A program made the translations under genes and the position numbers. The notes below the pieces were generated by a model. The model was given only the letters and a program-made list of their open reading frames with translations. It was not told the origin of the DNA and ran no database searches. From assembly GCA_004352715.1 (NCBI GenBank), contig SCFE01000056.1, positions 1,791,842 to 1,855,841 of the forward strand: a stretch of DNA of 64,000 nt. Reading direction: 5' to 3'. Shown one piece after another: positions 1-12,500 of the stretch. How positions within the stretch are numbered: position 1 is the first letter of the stretch; each line of letters starts with the position of its first letter. This stretch comes from Hofstenia miamia (lineage: Eukaryota > Xenacoelomorpha > Acoela).

Positions 1-3000
1 AGACTAAGTAAAAAACTTACTGGTAATCGGTTGGAAATACCACTGATTTTGAATTTTGTATAGTTTTTGTTGTGTGGTTTATAGTTGCTGTAAAATTGAA
101 AGTACGGGTATGGGCAAAACTGTTACAATTAAAGCCACATTCACTTGTTGACATTTGTTCCGCGCTTCATATTCAAGTGCCCTATTCAAAAAAATTCTGC
201 CAGACACGAGACGCTAAAAACCGAACCGGGCCTGATTGCTTGGACCGGCTTTACCCGCATTCCATACAGTTGTCAAAAATCGTCCCAACCTGGCCCGCAG
301 CTTTTAGTCTAATAATCTGTATTTTTCTAAAACAGGAACGAAGCACAAAAAAATAAAAGTGTACGTGAAAAGAACAAAAGCAAATTACATGCTGAAAGAC
401 AAACGACTGCATGCAAGAGTTTTGAATAAACATGTGCTGCAGAAAAGTGTCATTCAGAAACAGATTCGACCTTCCGTTGCTGATCCTATTCAGGATTAGT
501 GCAACTTTTTGACAAATTTTAGCACTAGTGAAACGGAAACTAGTCCTCTTTAAAGCTAGTATTTTCGAAATATGTCATTTAGGATGCATGATATTGATTG
601 ATTGCAATATTTTATGCAAGTGTTTGTAAGAAAGTGAAACAACATGTATAAAACACCCTGAAAAACTAAAATGATTTTACGTTTTATATCTCAAATAAAT
701 GCCAATAGTAAATTATGCCTAGCGAAATAACGTTGATAAGCGCAAGATCATCCCCATTGCATCTGGGTACTCAAGGGTTGCCGTGGATTCAATATTTTCC
801 GATCCATATCCAATGCAATCCACAAAAATATGCATGGATCAACGCATAATGATCCCTATTCACAAGGTAAATTCCCCGAAGATAAATTCAAAGCATACGC
901 GCACTTCTTGAGTTAGTTTGAACAATTTAAATAATGTGTGGGCCACCGATTTTCCGCTGTTCAAGACTGAGTTCACCCGTTACGCTCTCAACCCGCCCGT
1001 TAAAGCTTAAGCTCGCCCGAGCGTGATTTCATTATGTACCTGTTAATTACTCCAGATCCAATAAAAACATTAGTATCAGCTGTTCACTCTGTGGTAGATT
1101 TGAGATTGTAAACAGAGATATTGTGTTTTGAGATAGTAAACAGAATAGACTTACAATACTTTTATCTTTTCTTTTCTATGCCAGCCCATGGCCCAGCCGA
1201 GCTCGTGGGCCACGGGCCGGCATGCACACCACTACTTTCTGCATCCAATGTAATAAACTAGTCCTTTCCACTAAAAATATTTTAGAAGAACAAAATACAT
1301 ACTTTAGGCTCTAGACCTCTCATTCAACTTTGCATTGTATATAAATACTGGGAAATTTGTTAAGGTAACTTATTTCGTCTTTGTATTCCATTAGAAGAGA
1401 GAAAATCTCCACATCTCTCACATAAAAGTAATGATTCCATTACTTCTACTGGATTTCTTCTAATGAAATTTCAAATCTCAACACCCTTACTTTAAAGAAG
1501 AACTACAGAAAATATAGTTATCTGTTGAAAGCTTGGAAGCTCTTAATAATGTGAATCATGCATTTCAGGAGAATTTCATGTTTACTGAAAAGCAAAATCT
1601 AAACAAATGAATAGTTTCAAATTGTTGAAAACAAATTCCTTCATTTTATGAATCCGTTGAAAATATCTTTCTAGACAAACTTGAAGCTTCAATTAATGAA
1701 AACTGCAATAATTCTAACAATACATTAAAGAATTTTAATATGCAGTGCAGAGTTTAAATTGGCCATCTGCAACATTAAAAGTGGTGTTTTCATAATTTAA
1801 GTGGCTGAAAATGTATTCATCAACAATTACCGCAACACAGAAGGTTAGTAAAATTAGAAATTTGTTATAGTCTTAGTCTTCTTTTAGGATATGCTAACTG
1901 GCTCAGGTTGGCATTTAACCAATTGCTAGTAATGAATAAACAAAGCATTGTATTTCATATATCAATATTCTAGCTCGCCACAAGCTTGCTCAGAGCTAGC
2001 CCTACCATTTACGAGAGCTCAATGTGGATAAATTTTTCTGAAACAATTCAATAAAGTGTTTTTTTCAATCGAATTCAAGCAAATAACTAACTAATAAAGC
2101 AAGTTGTACAACTAATCACTACAAAATTAACTATTAGCAAGAGACAAAGTATTTTCTGCACATGATAGCTTAATCAAGGAACTGTAACCAACATTTTTTG
2201 CAAGGTCAAGTGGTGAAGGCTGGTCCATTGATTTGCTCCGCTTTTTATTTTCAGTTGGGTCTGGGCCCAATAAAAGTAATGTATTTTTTATTGCATTGCA
2301 AGCGTTAATGTCAATTTGGGAGGCCTAAGAAGCATAGAACACTGTTTTTTGAAAAACAAAATGATCTCCTGTAATATCAGTAAAATTTTCATCGTTTTTT
2401 AATTTTGCATGTTTTTAGTTTTTCAAAAGTAATCATATAAAAAAACTTTAACATTATTATTTCATTAGTTCAAAACAGTAAAACAAACTTGTTTCTTGCA
2501 ACAGCAAGTCACTGGAATTTGATAGATTACTGCGTATATGCACATGATGTACGACTAGAAGTAGTTGACTCAGGTAGGATAAACTCCTGAACTTCAAATT
2601 TAAGACGTTCTCTAGAGCAGGCATTGACTAGATGGGTGAAATGCAGTTCTATGCAAGTCATTGCAGCAAGATTGTACTTAAGAATCTCGTAAGAATTGAC
2701 ATCACTGTTTACATGCTGTTCTTTTGAAAAAATCGACAGTCGCAATTCTTTACAAAATCTAAAAAACCTTCATCAAATCTTAGTATTCTAAATTTGTTTT
2801 AAGGAAAAAGCCAGCCGACACACAAATTTCACTAAGGATGTTTGGGAATGTCAGAAATTTGTATTTTCAATATTATCGACCTCTAGTGTGACATGGAGCA
2901 TGTGGAAAATACATGAATATTAAAATATGTTGATATTCTCAGAAACACCATTTATTTACATACTCAAGAATTGCACATGAAGAAACGTATGAAGAACATA

Positions 3001-4195
3001 ATAACGTTAGAAAGTCAAAATTTCAATTTAGCAAGGCATTGAAAAGCATCTTTACAGTAATGGATTTATTTTCCTCTCATGCAACGCCCACATTCTTTGG
3101 AAAAGCATCCAGTTACACGTACCATGACAATTAGTGTGATATACCAACAAATTGGTGCAATATGGTAGCAATAGTAAAATAATTCTTATCAAAGATTTTT
3201 TTGGGATTACATAATCACCATGTAGTTTCAACAGACTTGCACTCCAAGCTCGTTCATCTTCTAAGCTAATTAATATTGGTTATGGACATGCTAAAGTACA
3301 AGTCTATATTGAACTTCTCGCATCATCTTTAAATAAGCTAAAGATGGCACATCACTGTAACACAGGCTACTGCAGATGATATGCAGGATGATGTGAACAA
3401 TTTGCATATTTGTCTGAATTCTGCGTTACAGTAGGAAGGTAATGATTTTGAAAGTTTGCTGTCACATTTACATAAGCCACCTACACAATTGTTTACTAAT
3501 GAAATTTCTAAAAACTAACAATGTTTAATCCGTATGCCAAAAGCAGTTTCGCTTTTAAAATGTGAGCACTTAATCCATTATTAAGAATCTAATTATGAAA
3601 TGATAAATGTCAAATTGAATACAATTACTGGAATGTCGAAGAACAAAGAAAAGGCCTATGTCATACATTTCTGGTAATCTACATAAAAGAGCACTCACGT
3701 CCGATAAAAGCACTTAACTAAGTTGAGACCAATTTTCAAGATAAGAAACAATTTTACAAACGGTTCACTGAACCATTATTATACCCCAAATTAAAGCTAA
3801 AATAATATATGAACGGTGATTTATCTACTTGATGTCTGCTCGTATAAATTAAGACACGTAGACCGCTGCTAACTTGGGCATGGCCTCAAAACAGCAATGA
3901 GCACAATATTTAGCAACCCGAAATAAGATAATGAAGACTAGTTAGAAAATTGTAATTTGACCAATTTAATTTTCTTAGGTGTGTTCCCAATATGGCAAAC
4001 CAAACCAATAGAATTATAGAAAAATCATGGAACGTCAGACATTCTATTGGGAAAATTGGGTATAAGCATAGGTTGATATTGAGCTTGTGATAGCCACTGT
4101 TCTAACCGCTATATCATTTATTTTGAAACTATCTATTTTGTAAATAAATTATGGCCAGTCACTATGAGCGTTCATATAAAATGCTGATGATTTAT
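1..4195. other. Gene-poor AT-rich DNA with G+C-rich patches
   Basis: I see no convincing gene. Short open frames are random-like and carry no recognisable domain. Against an AT-rich background there are three compact CG-containing patches, around 195-310, 945-1020 and 1175-1230, rich in GGCC, CCGG and GCCC words. They look like remnants of GC-richer repeats, but I cannot assign a family. A hairpin at 1389-1465 is listed separately. Confidence 0.5.
1389..1465. repeat. Nested inverted repeat / hairpin
   Basis: CATTAGAAGA (1389-1398) is exactly complementary to TCTTCTAATG (1456-1465). Inside this pair, AGTAATG and CATTACT form a second stem around a 4-base loop (about 1428-1445). The 77-base structure could be a miniature transposon remnant or a chance hairpin. 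No transcript evidence is available. Confidence 0.5.
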
Positions 4196-4400
4196 ATTAG
4201 GGTGCTGATGCCCAGGATTTTTTTGAAAATTTTGTCCACAATGTCAAATTTAAAATAATAATAATTGCAAAAGTCTTGCATTTAACATCTAACAAGTTGT
4301 TTGTTGATGGAATATTCATTAAAGTTGGATTTGCAATTTAAAGGTATCTTTGTTATTTCGACTGCTATGGTAGTGCTTCTATGTAATATTAATCTAATTT
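4196..4400 (+). repeat. Dispersed repeat, copy 1
   Basis: This stretch is recognisably related to 59556-59735 in the same orientation. Shared landmarks in the same order are a GGGTGCTGAT block, ACAAGTTGTTT, a GTTGGATTTG-like block, AATTTAAAGG and TTTGTTATTT. The copies are diverged. There is no coding potential and the family is unknown. Confidence 0.5.
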
Positions 4401-4908
4401 CAAAAATGGTATGTTTTTGGTTGAAGTTAAATAAATTCTAAAACTACCAATTCGGAAACACTGGGCATAATCAAGAACATGTGCGCTTTATTGAGTTCTG
4501 AAATGAGCAGGTACATTAAATTGAATAACAAGCTCCTTAGGAGCCTTAGGGCTATGCGGGCCAGGCTTGTGCTTATAACCCGGCATAGACCTGGCTCATC
4601 TCTGTGGCAGAAAGAATCCTTGTTTGTCGTGATTGCTTGCTGAGATGTTGGCACAAAGCATATTTTTTAAATCCATCAATACATGTATTGATGTAGTTGA
4701 GAATCGGTTTTACTAATAGTGTTGGTTGGTTGTGTGTATTTGTAGCTGACTGGCAATCTGCTGTTCCGGCAATACCACTGCTAGAAACCAGCATAGAACT
4801 TTCTTGGAAGGATTTACATTTTAGAAATCCAAAGGCGTACTAATAAAAGCATTAAGTCTACCGGAAAGATCTGTCCGTTTTTGGAATAAAGCAAAATACT
4901 CAGCTGTA

Positions 4909-5131
4909 ATAATATATATATANNNNNNNNNNNNNNNNNNNNNNNNNNNNNNNNNNNNNNNNNNNNNNNNNNNNNNNNNNNNNNNNNNNNNNNNNNNNNN
5001 NNNNNNNNNNNNNNNNNNNNNNNNNNNNNNNNNNNNNNNNNNNNNNNNNNNNNNNNNNNNNNNNNNNNNNNNNNNNNNNNNNNNNNNNNNNNNNNNNNNN
5101 NNNNNNNNNNNNNTATATATATATATATAAT
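4909..5131. repeat. (TA)n microsatellite with assembly gap
   Basis: A TA dinucleotide run on both sides of an N run at 4923-5113. The gap size is an estimate from the assembler. Reading frames across it (tyrosine/isoleucine repeats) are artefacts. Confidence 0.9.
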
Positions 5132-5180
5132 ATAATGCATCTTAACATTATACTCAACTTTTAAAAATATTACCACCAGT

Positions 5181-5219
5181 TTACTGACGAAAATAGACTA
5201 TCTATCGAAACCGGTTTAA
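5181..5219 (+). ncRNA. Hammerhead-ribozyme-like motif (type I, short stems)
   Basis: The conserved catalytic core is visible: CTGACGA at 5184-5190, a hairpin (ATAG/CTAT, 5193-5196 with 5202-5205) and GAAA at 5207-5210. A minimal stem III follows (AC with GT, 5210-5211 and 5214-5215, 2-base loop). Stem I is TTA (5181-5183) with TAA (5217-5219). Cleavage would be predicted after T5216. The layout, including an unpaired A after the first core box, matches the motif at 32881-32920, which lies just 3' of a Penelope-like endonuclease. Here stem II has an A-C mismatch at its base and no coding region is visible, because a gap lies upstream. Probably the tail of another Penelope-like copy; activity untested. 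Confidence 0.5.
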
Positions 5220-5610
5220 TATAGCCTATGTGTTTAATTTCTTATTTTATTTACGAAAATATGCATTAAGACTAGAGCCCTTTAAACGAGAAGAAAAAAA
5301 GCCCTAGTAATCTTGAGTGCAGTGAGTGAAACTTACATGCTAAGTAAAAAACCTATACTCAGTGCGTTTCTTATCTAGTGCAATTTAGGTGATAACAATA
5401 ACGAATTTTAATAATGAATGAAATGCATAACAACAAAAACCTCTAACCGTACACCTAGCCCTAAGTTAAAGAACATGCTAGTCAAGCTGTGCCCCATCTA
5501 GGTGACTTTAACTGCGCAGAAGACTTTTAGAAAAGCATAACTTAATAAAAGTGAAGTCAATTGAAAACAGAAACAAGTTTACTGAATCCGAAATCGAGAA
5601 ACAAAATGAA

Positions 5611-5941
5611 AGATATATATATATANNNNNNNNNNNNNNNNNNNNNNNNNNNNNNNNNNNNNNNNNNNNNNNNNNNNNNNNNNNNNNNNNNNNNNNNNNN
5701 NNNNNNNNNNNNNNNNNNNNNNNNNNNNNNNNNNNNNNNNNNNNNNNNNNNNNNNNNNNNNNNNNNNNNNNNNNNNNNNNNNNNNNNNNNNNNNNNNNNN
5801 NNNNNNNNNNNNNNNNNNNNNNNNNNNNNNNNNNNNNNNNNNNNNNNNNNNNNNNNNNNNNNNNNNNNNNNNNNNNNNNNNNNNNNNNNNNNNNNNNNNN
5901 NNNNNNNNNNNNNNNNNNNNNNNNNNNNNNNNNNNNNNNNN

Positions 5942-5972
<31 letters not shown>
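5611..5972. repeat. (TA)n microsatellite with assembly gap
   Basis: TA runs flank an N run at 5626-5941. No gene. From 5973 to 6388 I see only AT-rich DNA. Confidence 0.9.
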
Positions 5973-5976
<4 letters not shown>

Positions 5977-6388
5977 CAATATAACACAGCATAGAAATGG
6001 GAAAACTCTGTGTGAATATTATGAAAATATTATATATTTGCGTTTTTCCGTTGTAGTAACACTGGGATTTTGCAGACACATTTAGCAGAGTAATCTACTT
6101 GGAATGTAGAAATTAAATGCTAGCCATCTTGTAAGCATTATATTTTACATAATTCTAAATGTGTTTGCAATTTAAGGAAGTCCTCAAGTACATTTATATC
6201 AACAAATTCTATATGCTCAAGGCCTAAGTCATAATGATATAATTTTAAACAATGTGAGTTTAATATGCAATTCATAATAATATATTGAATTGCAAAAGAT
6301 TCATATAAAAAGTGTAATTATTCCTTTAATGCTTCGTTTAAATTTCATTTCAACAAAGTTACCATGTGAAATAATTCAAGTGAGATTT

Positions 6389-8244
6389 TGAGTTTTATTC
6401 AAAATATATCCTCTCTACTTTCTAAAATATGATTTCTGGATTGATAATTATATCGCCTCAAATTTAGTTTGATTTTCAAGTTTCTGCTTCGCGGGCAATC
6501 AGAATCTTAATTTTTTCAATTTGATAATCATTGCTAAGCCTACAGATCGGTTTCTTTCATCATTATTGTGTACAAAATTGCTTAATGAATATCACAATAA
6601 TCTTCATGATCAGTATGAATTCTAGAAAGAGAGAATATTTTAAGTTCAAATTCTAAAACCTTTGAAGTTATTGTCAAGAGCATAAGGAAATATCTTAGAA
6701 GTAGAAAATTTAAAAGTAGAATGAATTTTTATATCTTTGACAGCTTATTTGTTTGTAAATATTTACATTAAACACAGATCTAAATTTTATTTTAGCTCTA
6801 GGCAAAACAGTTTGAATTAAATGTTTTTAAGCATTTTAAAAATCATAGAATTTGACGAGAAGTATGCGATTTGAGAGAGAACGTTATTAAAATTTATTAG
6901 AGTCCTTAACATCTTTTCCTTGAATTTCAATTGCACATTTGAATTTCGCAACTAAATTGAATATTAGAAATGAATAATTTACACAAGTAAACTTTCCATT
7001 TGTGTAGGATTATTTCTTTGAATAATTCTGGAACAATTGGCTCATTTTTCAATATTCAACGTGTGTCTAAAAGCCTTTAGAATTCTTATTATACCGACAT
7101 TATAGTTAAAGAATTTGAAATATAATTTTAGGAAAACAGTTGCGTTTCGTTTTATACTTTTTTAGGTTACTCTTCTTGTTGCTCAGTTATTTAAACTACA
7201 TGTATTTAAATTTTCCAAAGCTAAGGATAAATGATAAATAATTAAACAATGAATTGTCTAAGCTATTTCATATATTATTAGTACTAAAAATTATTTACCT
7301 CAATTTTATTGGAATTCTTGAAATCAATTCAAATGGCATATACAATTTGCTATAGAAATGTTGTGGGTGGGCTTGATAAGGTAAAGTAAGATCAGGTCAA
7401 ACCAGGCAAGACCCAATTATTATCCATAATAGTGTGGTGAATAAAGAATTTTTAATCTATGCTTCCGCCAAAGTACCATTTAGAGATCCTCCAAAGATGT
7501 GCAACCACAAAATCAATGTTTAATGTAAGGGGCAGAGGTCGTGATATACGTTGACACCAAAACTATTTATTAAACTATATGATCAGGGATAACATTCCAT
7601 TTAGGGTTAATGTCAAGTTTAATAGTGCCCCATTAATTTTATCATCTGCTTAATTATAGTTAAAACTTCATAAAAACAATTGTATTATTGATCTAAATTA
7701 CAGTAAAACTAAATCTTTAAAATAGTATTTATCATTAAATTGTACACAGACTTGTCAACGAGTCGAAATTTCTAAGCTCGACTCGTTTAAATTTTGAGTA
7801 AGTTTGGCTCGCCACATAAAATTTTTCAATGAGGCTCGTTTCAGATCGATATTTTTTTGAAAATATTGCGCTCTCATGATTTTTTTAAATAGCTCTTTCT
7901 ATTATTTAATAAACATTTCTAAAATAAGATTATAAGAAAAGCATATTGAATCAAAAAAAGTAATTGTACATGTAGCTCAAGTTAAATTTCAATAGAGGTT
8001 AGATAAGATGCATATCATACTTGATCCTGATTAGAAGAGTGTCCTAAAAGAATACTCTTAAAACAATAGCCTAAACCAACAAGTAAAATTTATATGTTTA
8101 CATGAATTAACGTGTTATCTAGAATAGAATTTGACATTTATTAATTCCCAACACAACATAGTGTAAAAAACCTTGTTAACTGCTTCCATCTAGCTTTCTG
8201 TATTCTGGAAGTAGCCAATGTCTAACTATTCCCTATAGTAGTTA
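6389..8244 (+). repeat. Imperfect tandem duplication, copy A
   Basis: Copy A begins at TGAGTTTTATTC and is repeated from 8246 with only scattered base differences over the first ~820 bases. A segment of about 730 bases (about 7211-7940) is present in A and absent from B. After it the two copies align again up to the single N at 8245. Low divergence plus one large indel is what two alleles would show. No gene is visible inside. Confidence 0.8.
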
Positions 8245-8245
8245 N

Positions 8246-9360
8246 TGAGTTTTATTCAAAATATATCCTCTCTACTTTCTAAAATATGATTTCTGGATTG
8301 ATAATTATATCGCCTCAAATTTAGTTTGATTTTCAAGTTTCTGCTTCGCGGGCAATCAGAATCTTAATTTTTTCAATTTGATAATCATTGCTAAGCCTAC
8401 AGATCGGTTTCTTTCATCATTATTGTGTACAAAATTGCTTAATGAATATCACAATAATCTTCATGATCAGTATGAATTCTAGAAAGAGAGAATATTTTAA
8501 GTTCAAATTCTAAAACCTTTGAAGTTATTGTCAAGAGCATAAGGAAATATCTTAGAAGTAGAAAATTTAAAAGTAGAATGAATTTTTATATCTTTGACAG
8601 CTTATTTGTTTGTAAATATTTACATTAAACACAGATCTAAATTTTATTCTAGCTCTAGGCAAAACAGTTTGAATTAAATGTTTTTAAGCATTTTAAAAAT
8701 CATAGAATTTGACGAGAAGTATGCGATTTGAGAGAGAACGTTATTAAAATTTATTAGAGTCCTTAACATCTTTTCCTTGAATTTCAATTGCACATTTGAA
8801 TTTCGCAACTAAATTGAATAGTAGAAATGAATAATTTACACAAGTAAACTTTCCATTTGTGTAGGATTATTTCTTTGAATAATTCTGGAACAATTGGCTC
8901 ATTTCTCAATATTCAACGTGTGTCTAAAAGCCTTTAGAATTCATATTATACGTACATTATAGTTAAAGAATTTTAAATATAGTTTTAGGAAAACAGTTGC
9001 GTTTCGTTTTATACTTTTTTAGGTTACTCTTCTTGTTGCTCAGTTATTTAAACTACATGTATTTAAAGCATATTGAATCAAAAAAGTAATTGTACATGTA
9101 GCTCAAGTTAAATTTCAATAAAGGTTAGATAAGATGCATATCATACTTGATCCTGATTAGAAGAGTGTCCTAAAAGAATACTCTTAAAACAATAGCCTAA
9201 ACCAACAAGTAAAATTTATATGTTTACATGAATTAACGTGTTATCTAGAATAGAATTTCACATTTGTTAATTCCCAATACAACATAGTGTGAAATGCCTT
9301 GTTAACTGTTTCTGTATTCTGGAAGTAGCCAATGTCTAACTATTCCCTTTCGTAGTTAAA
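8246..9360 (+). repeat. Imperfect tandem duplication, copy B
   Basis: Second copy of 6389-8244, directly after the single N at 8245, lacking about 730 bases of copy A. Unique sequence resumes after about 9360. This reads most simply as the second haplotype retained in the scaffold. Confidence 0.8.
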
Positions 9361-9466
9361 TTGTCAGTTCACACAGTTGTTAACTCTATTCTATAATATC
9401 TCATTGAACACTTTCCCCAGACAGTATGAATTAGAAGGCTGAAGATAATTAATATGAACATTAGCC

Positions 9467-9565
9467 AGAAAGGTCGTTAAGAATGAAGGGGTGAAGATTC
9501 TGTGGGATTTCAACATTCAGACATACATTCTTGAGGATCACTCAATCAATTCTTTGCTGCAATAA
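9467..9565 (+). pseudogene. Retroelement (LINE-type) coding relic
   Basis: One frame reads KVVKNEGVKILWDFNIQT before running into a stop at 9563. The block resembles the conserved segment K-V-x-E-N-x-V-K-I-L-W-D-F-x-I-Q-T, which in many animal LINE polyproteins precedes a His-Arg-Pro-Asp motif. That downstream motif is degraded here to an Asp-His-Ser stretch. No further domain can be followed on either side, so this is a short fossil. The assignment rests on family memory of one motif. Confidence 0.4.
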
Positions 9566-12500
9566 ATGGAAATGGGCAAAAAATATTGGTGCAAATCTTG
9601 ATTCAACTAAACCAGGCCCAAATATTTCAATTATTAACATTAATTCAGCCCATTTATATTATACTTGTATAAGAAACTTATTCAGTTTCTACTTTCTAGA
9701 CCAATGTAAATGTGTGCTAGAAATGTAAAAAGCAACATCTTCAAATGAAGTTGAAAAATCTAAAATCAGTTTGAAAAGAGTATATAAACTAATGTAAAAT
9801 TTAGAAATGGGGTTTCAATTAATTATATAGAAATTGTAAATCAGGTAGTATGAAACACTTTTTCAATGTAGAAGCCACACAATTCAATAGCAAAAAAATT
9901 AACAACTCAATCACATTATTCTCTTCAATATTTAGCTCATTCGTTCTTTATATATGCAATTAATCATATCATGTACCTTAAAAATTGACACCGTGTTCTA
10001 ATAAAAATTAATAAATATATTCTCTAACAGGAAATATTTTGAAATATTGCTTCAAAAAACATTCGATTTAACTGTGTAAATAAAATGAATTCGCTTGCAG
10101 CCAATTGGTCTGGATCGTAACTTTAACTTCACTCAATTGTCAAATTAAGTAAATACTGAATTTCAGTTCATGAACTTTAATTGGGAAGTTTAATTTAAGC
10201 AAAGTTATGATGCGAAAAGGAATCTCCTTCATAAATACAATTGTACAGGATTTCATAAAAAATGGAAATCTTTGCAGCATATAGATACTCAGTGATTTGA
10301 TTTGGCAGTTTCAATATTTAGTATTTTTCCTCATCACTAAGCAACTAATAAAGAAAGAATATTGACATTTCAACCATTCATAAGACTAAATTAGTTTTTA
10401 TAAAAATTAGGGGAAAAGAACAAAAGTTATAACAGATTCAAAGCAGCAACAGGTAAAAAATTTCCTTTTACTTACAAAATTTTATTAATGAGAAATTTTA
10501 TGATGTTCATGTTGCAAGAGTTTTCATAATTCTTCAATTATTTGTAGTGAAAATCTGAAACTGTCATTGCCCATTCAAATTTGGAATCATCCGAACTCCT
10601 CGGTATCGTCTAGCCAACCAAAGATTCTTAATAAAATTGAAATCTATTGACATAAATAACTGTTGCAACACATGGACTTTGAATACTTAAAAAAATTAAT
10701 TCACAAACTAGATATTGATAGTGATATAGGATTGAATTTTGCTTTAGATCCAGTTTTTGTGTTTGAAATTAAACAAGCAGCGCGATTTTCTTAGAAGTAT
10801 GACATACAAAAATTCAATTTACATAGCTTAAGATGTTCAATTGGCGATTCCACTTGCTATAAAACATTATTAGGGCTTCACTAAGCGTAATCTTTAACTA
10901 ACTGTAAAAAGGTTCCTAGAAGAAAGAGAGACTAACAGTTATAGAATATTTTTGATTATATGCTCCTAAGTGTTCCTTAACCTCAAACAGCCTGGCGTCC
11001 GTCCGTTTTTGAAGACAAGCCGTTTTCCCACATTTACAAAGAGTTTTCTCTAAGCCTATTATGAAATACATAGTCATGTATTTATAGGGTTTTGAGCCCA
11101 AGGAGGAAGAACTTTGACTGTTCTTGATATGTGCAAATATATTCCAAATCTATTAAGGCATGCCGTGCACAAAGTCAGAGGTAATGGGGCCAAATTTTTG
11201 AGCTATTATCGTTTAATTTTTTTATATGATCATTAAAATTTTTCAAAAATTCCCAGGCTATTTAAGGTTAGAAAATTCTACGCAAACAAAATTTTTCTTG
11301 CTTCTACAACTATTTTAGGTATTCGATCGTAGTTCTTTCATTAAATTATAATTCTAATAATAATATTGAATGCGGAATGTACACTAGAAAACTCATTTTC
11401 AAATTTATTTATGACAATGTAATATGGTGTAATCTATGCTCAATGCAATAGCCAAATTACTTAATGTACATTTAATGATTCTTCTAATGGGTTTTTGCAA
11501 GAATCATTTTTCCAGATTCCATAGGATTTATTTGAAATCTGCGGTTATTGTCCGATTTACATACAAAATTATATGCATATTTCGAAATCTTTAAAATGAT
11601 ATTTCATTAGCTTCAGAACTATGAAGTTTGAAAATTGTCCAAACACTTTGTGATGGAATTATTCTTTTGGGATTCAAAAATTGCTGACAATCTACTTATT
11701 AATAAATAAACGAAAATATTTCAAAGCTTTACATTAATGTTTACCAAAGAGTCTCATAATTTTCAATTTTGAGTGTCATATATTTTTAGAGACAGAAAGC
11801 AATTTCAAAATATTTATAACAAATTTTGAACTTTACCTCAAATAATGATATTTTTTTATAAAAAATAACAAGTAATATTTTTTTGAATTTACTCACAATA
11901 AATATAAACGAGAAGATTCTATAGGAAGGATGCATTTATTGTTTAATACTCAAAGCAAGATTTATTTTTCCATTTACTTACCATTTTGTGAGCAAAATCT
12001 ATATTTTTTATGACTGCAATGATGTTTAATTTCTAATTAATGCTTTATTATTTTGAAAACATTCATTGTGCTAGTAAAGAATTGTAACATTCAAGCCCCA
12101 ACTTACATTTTACTCAAATAACTGGTTTTGTCTTAATCTGATGCATGCATTTAAATATTCATGTGATCACAATTTCTTAAGTTTCACATCATACAATCAA
12201 AAGTTGACTCGAACCAAAACCAAAAACATAATGTGGGCTCCCTCCATATCTCAGGTGGCCCTGCAACAAATTTGATTCTAAATCACAAGAAACATATCTT
12301 AAGGGAAAATAGTATATTAGAAAGGTAAATGTTAGTTTAAATGAAATTCCACATCACATTTATTTCAATACGTTTATTTTGATTATATGACAGAAAAAAT
12401 ATAAATTTGGTTAATTCCAGGACCCACATAATTTGGCTTCTTCTTAGTATCCATAATGGCATAGATGTCCTTAGAATAGCTTGCATGAGGCATTCCGTCA

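Noticed and set aside
4814-6085. Reading frames of Tyr-Ile repeats across TA runs and N stretches
   Set aside because: They are translations of (TA)n and of gaps, with no biological meaning.
10916-11101. GIY-YIG-like frame (Cys-Gly-Lys ... Lys-Glu-His) on the minus strand
   Set aside because: The Tyr-Ile-Gly core is not intact and nothing upstream or downstream supports a retroelement; too weak to annotate.
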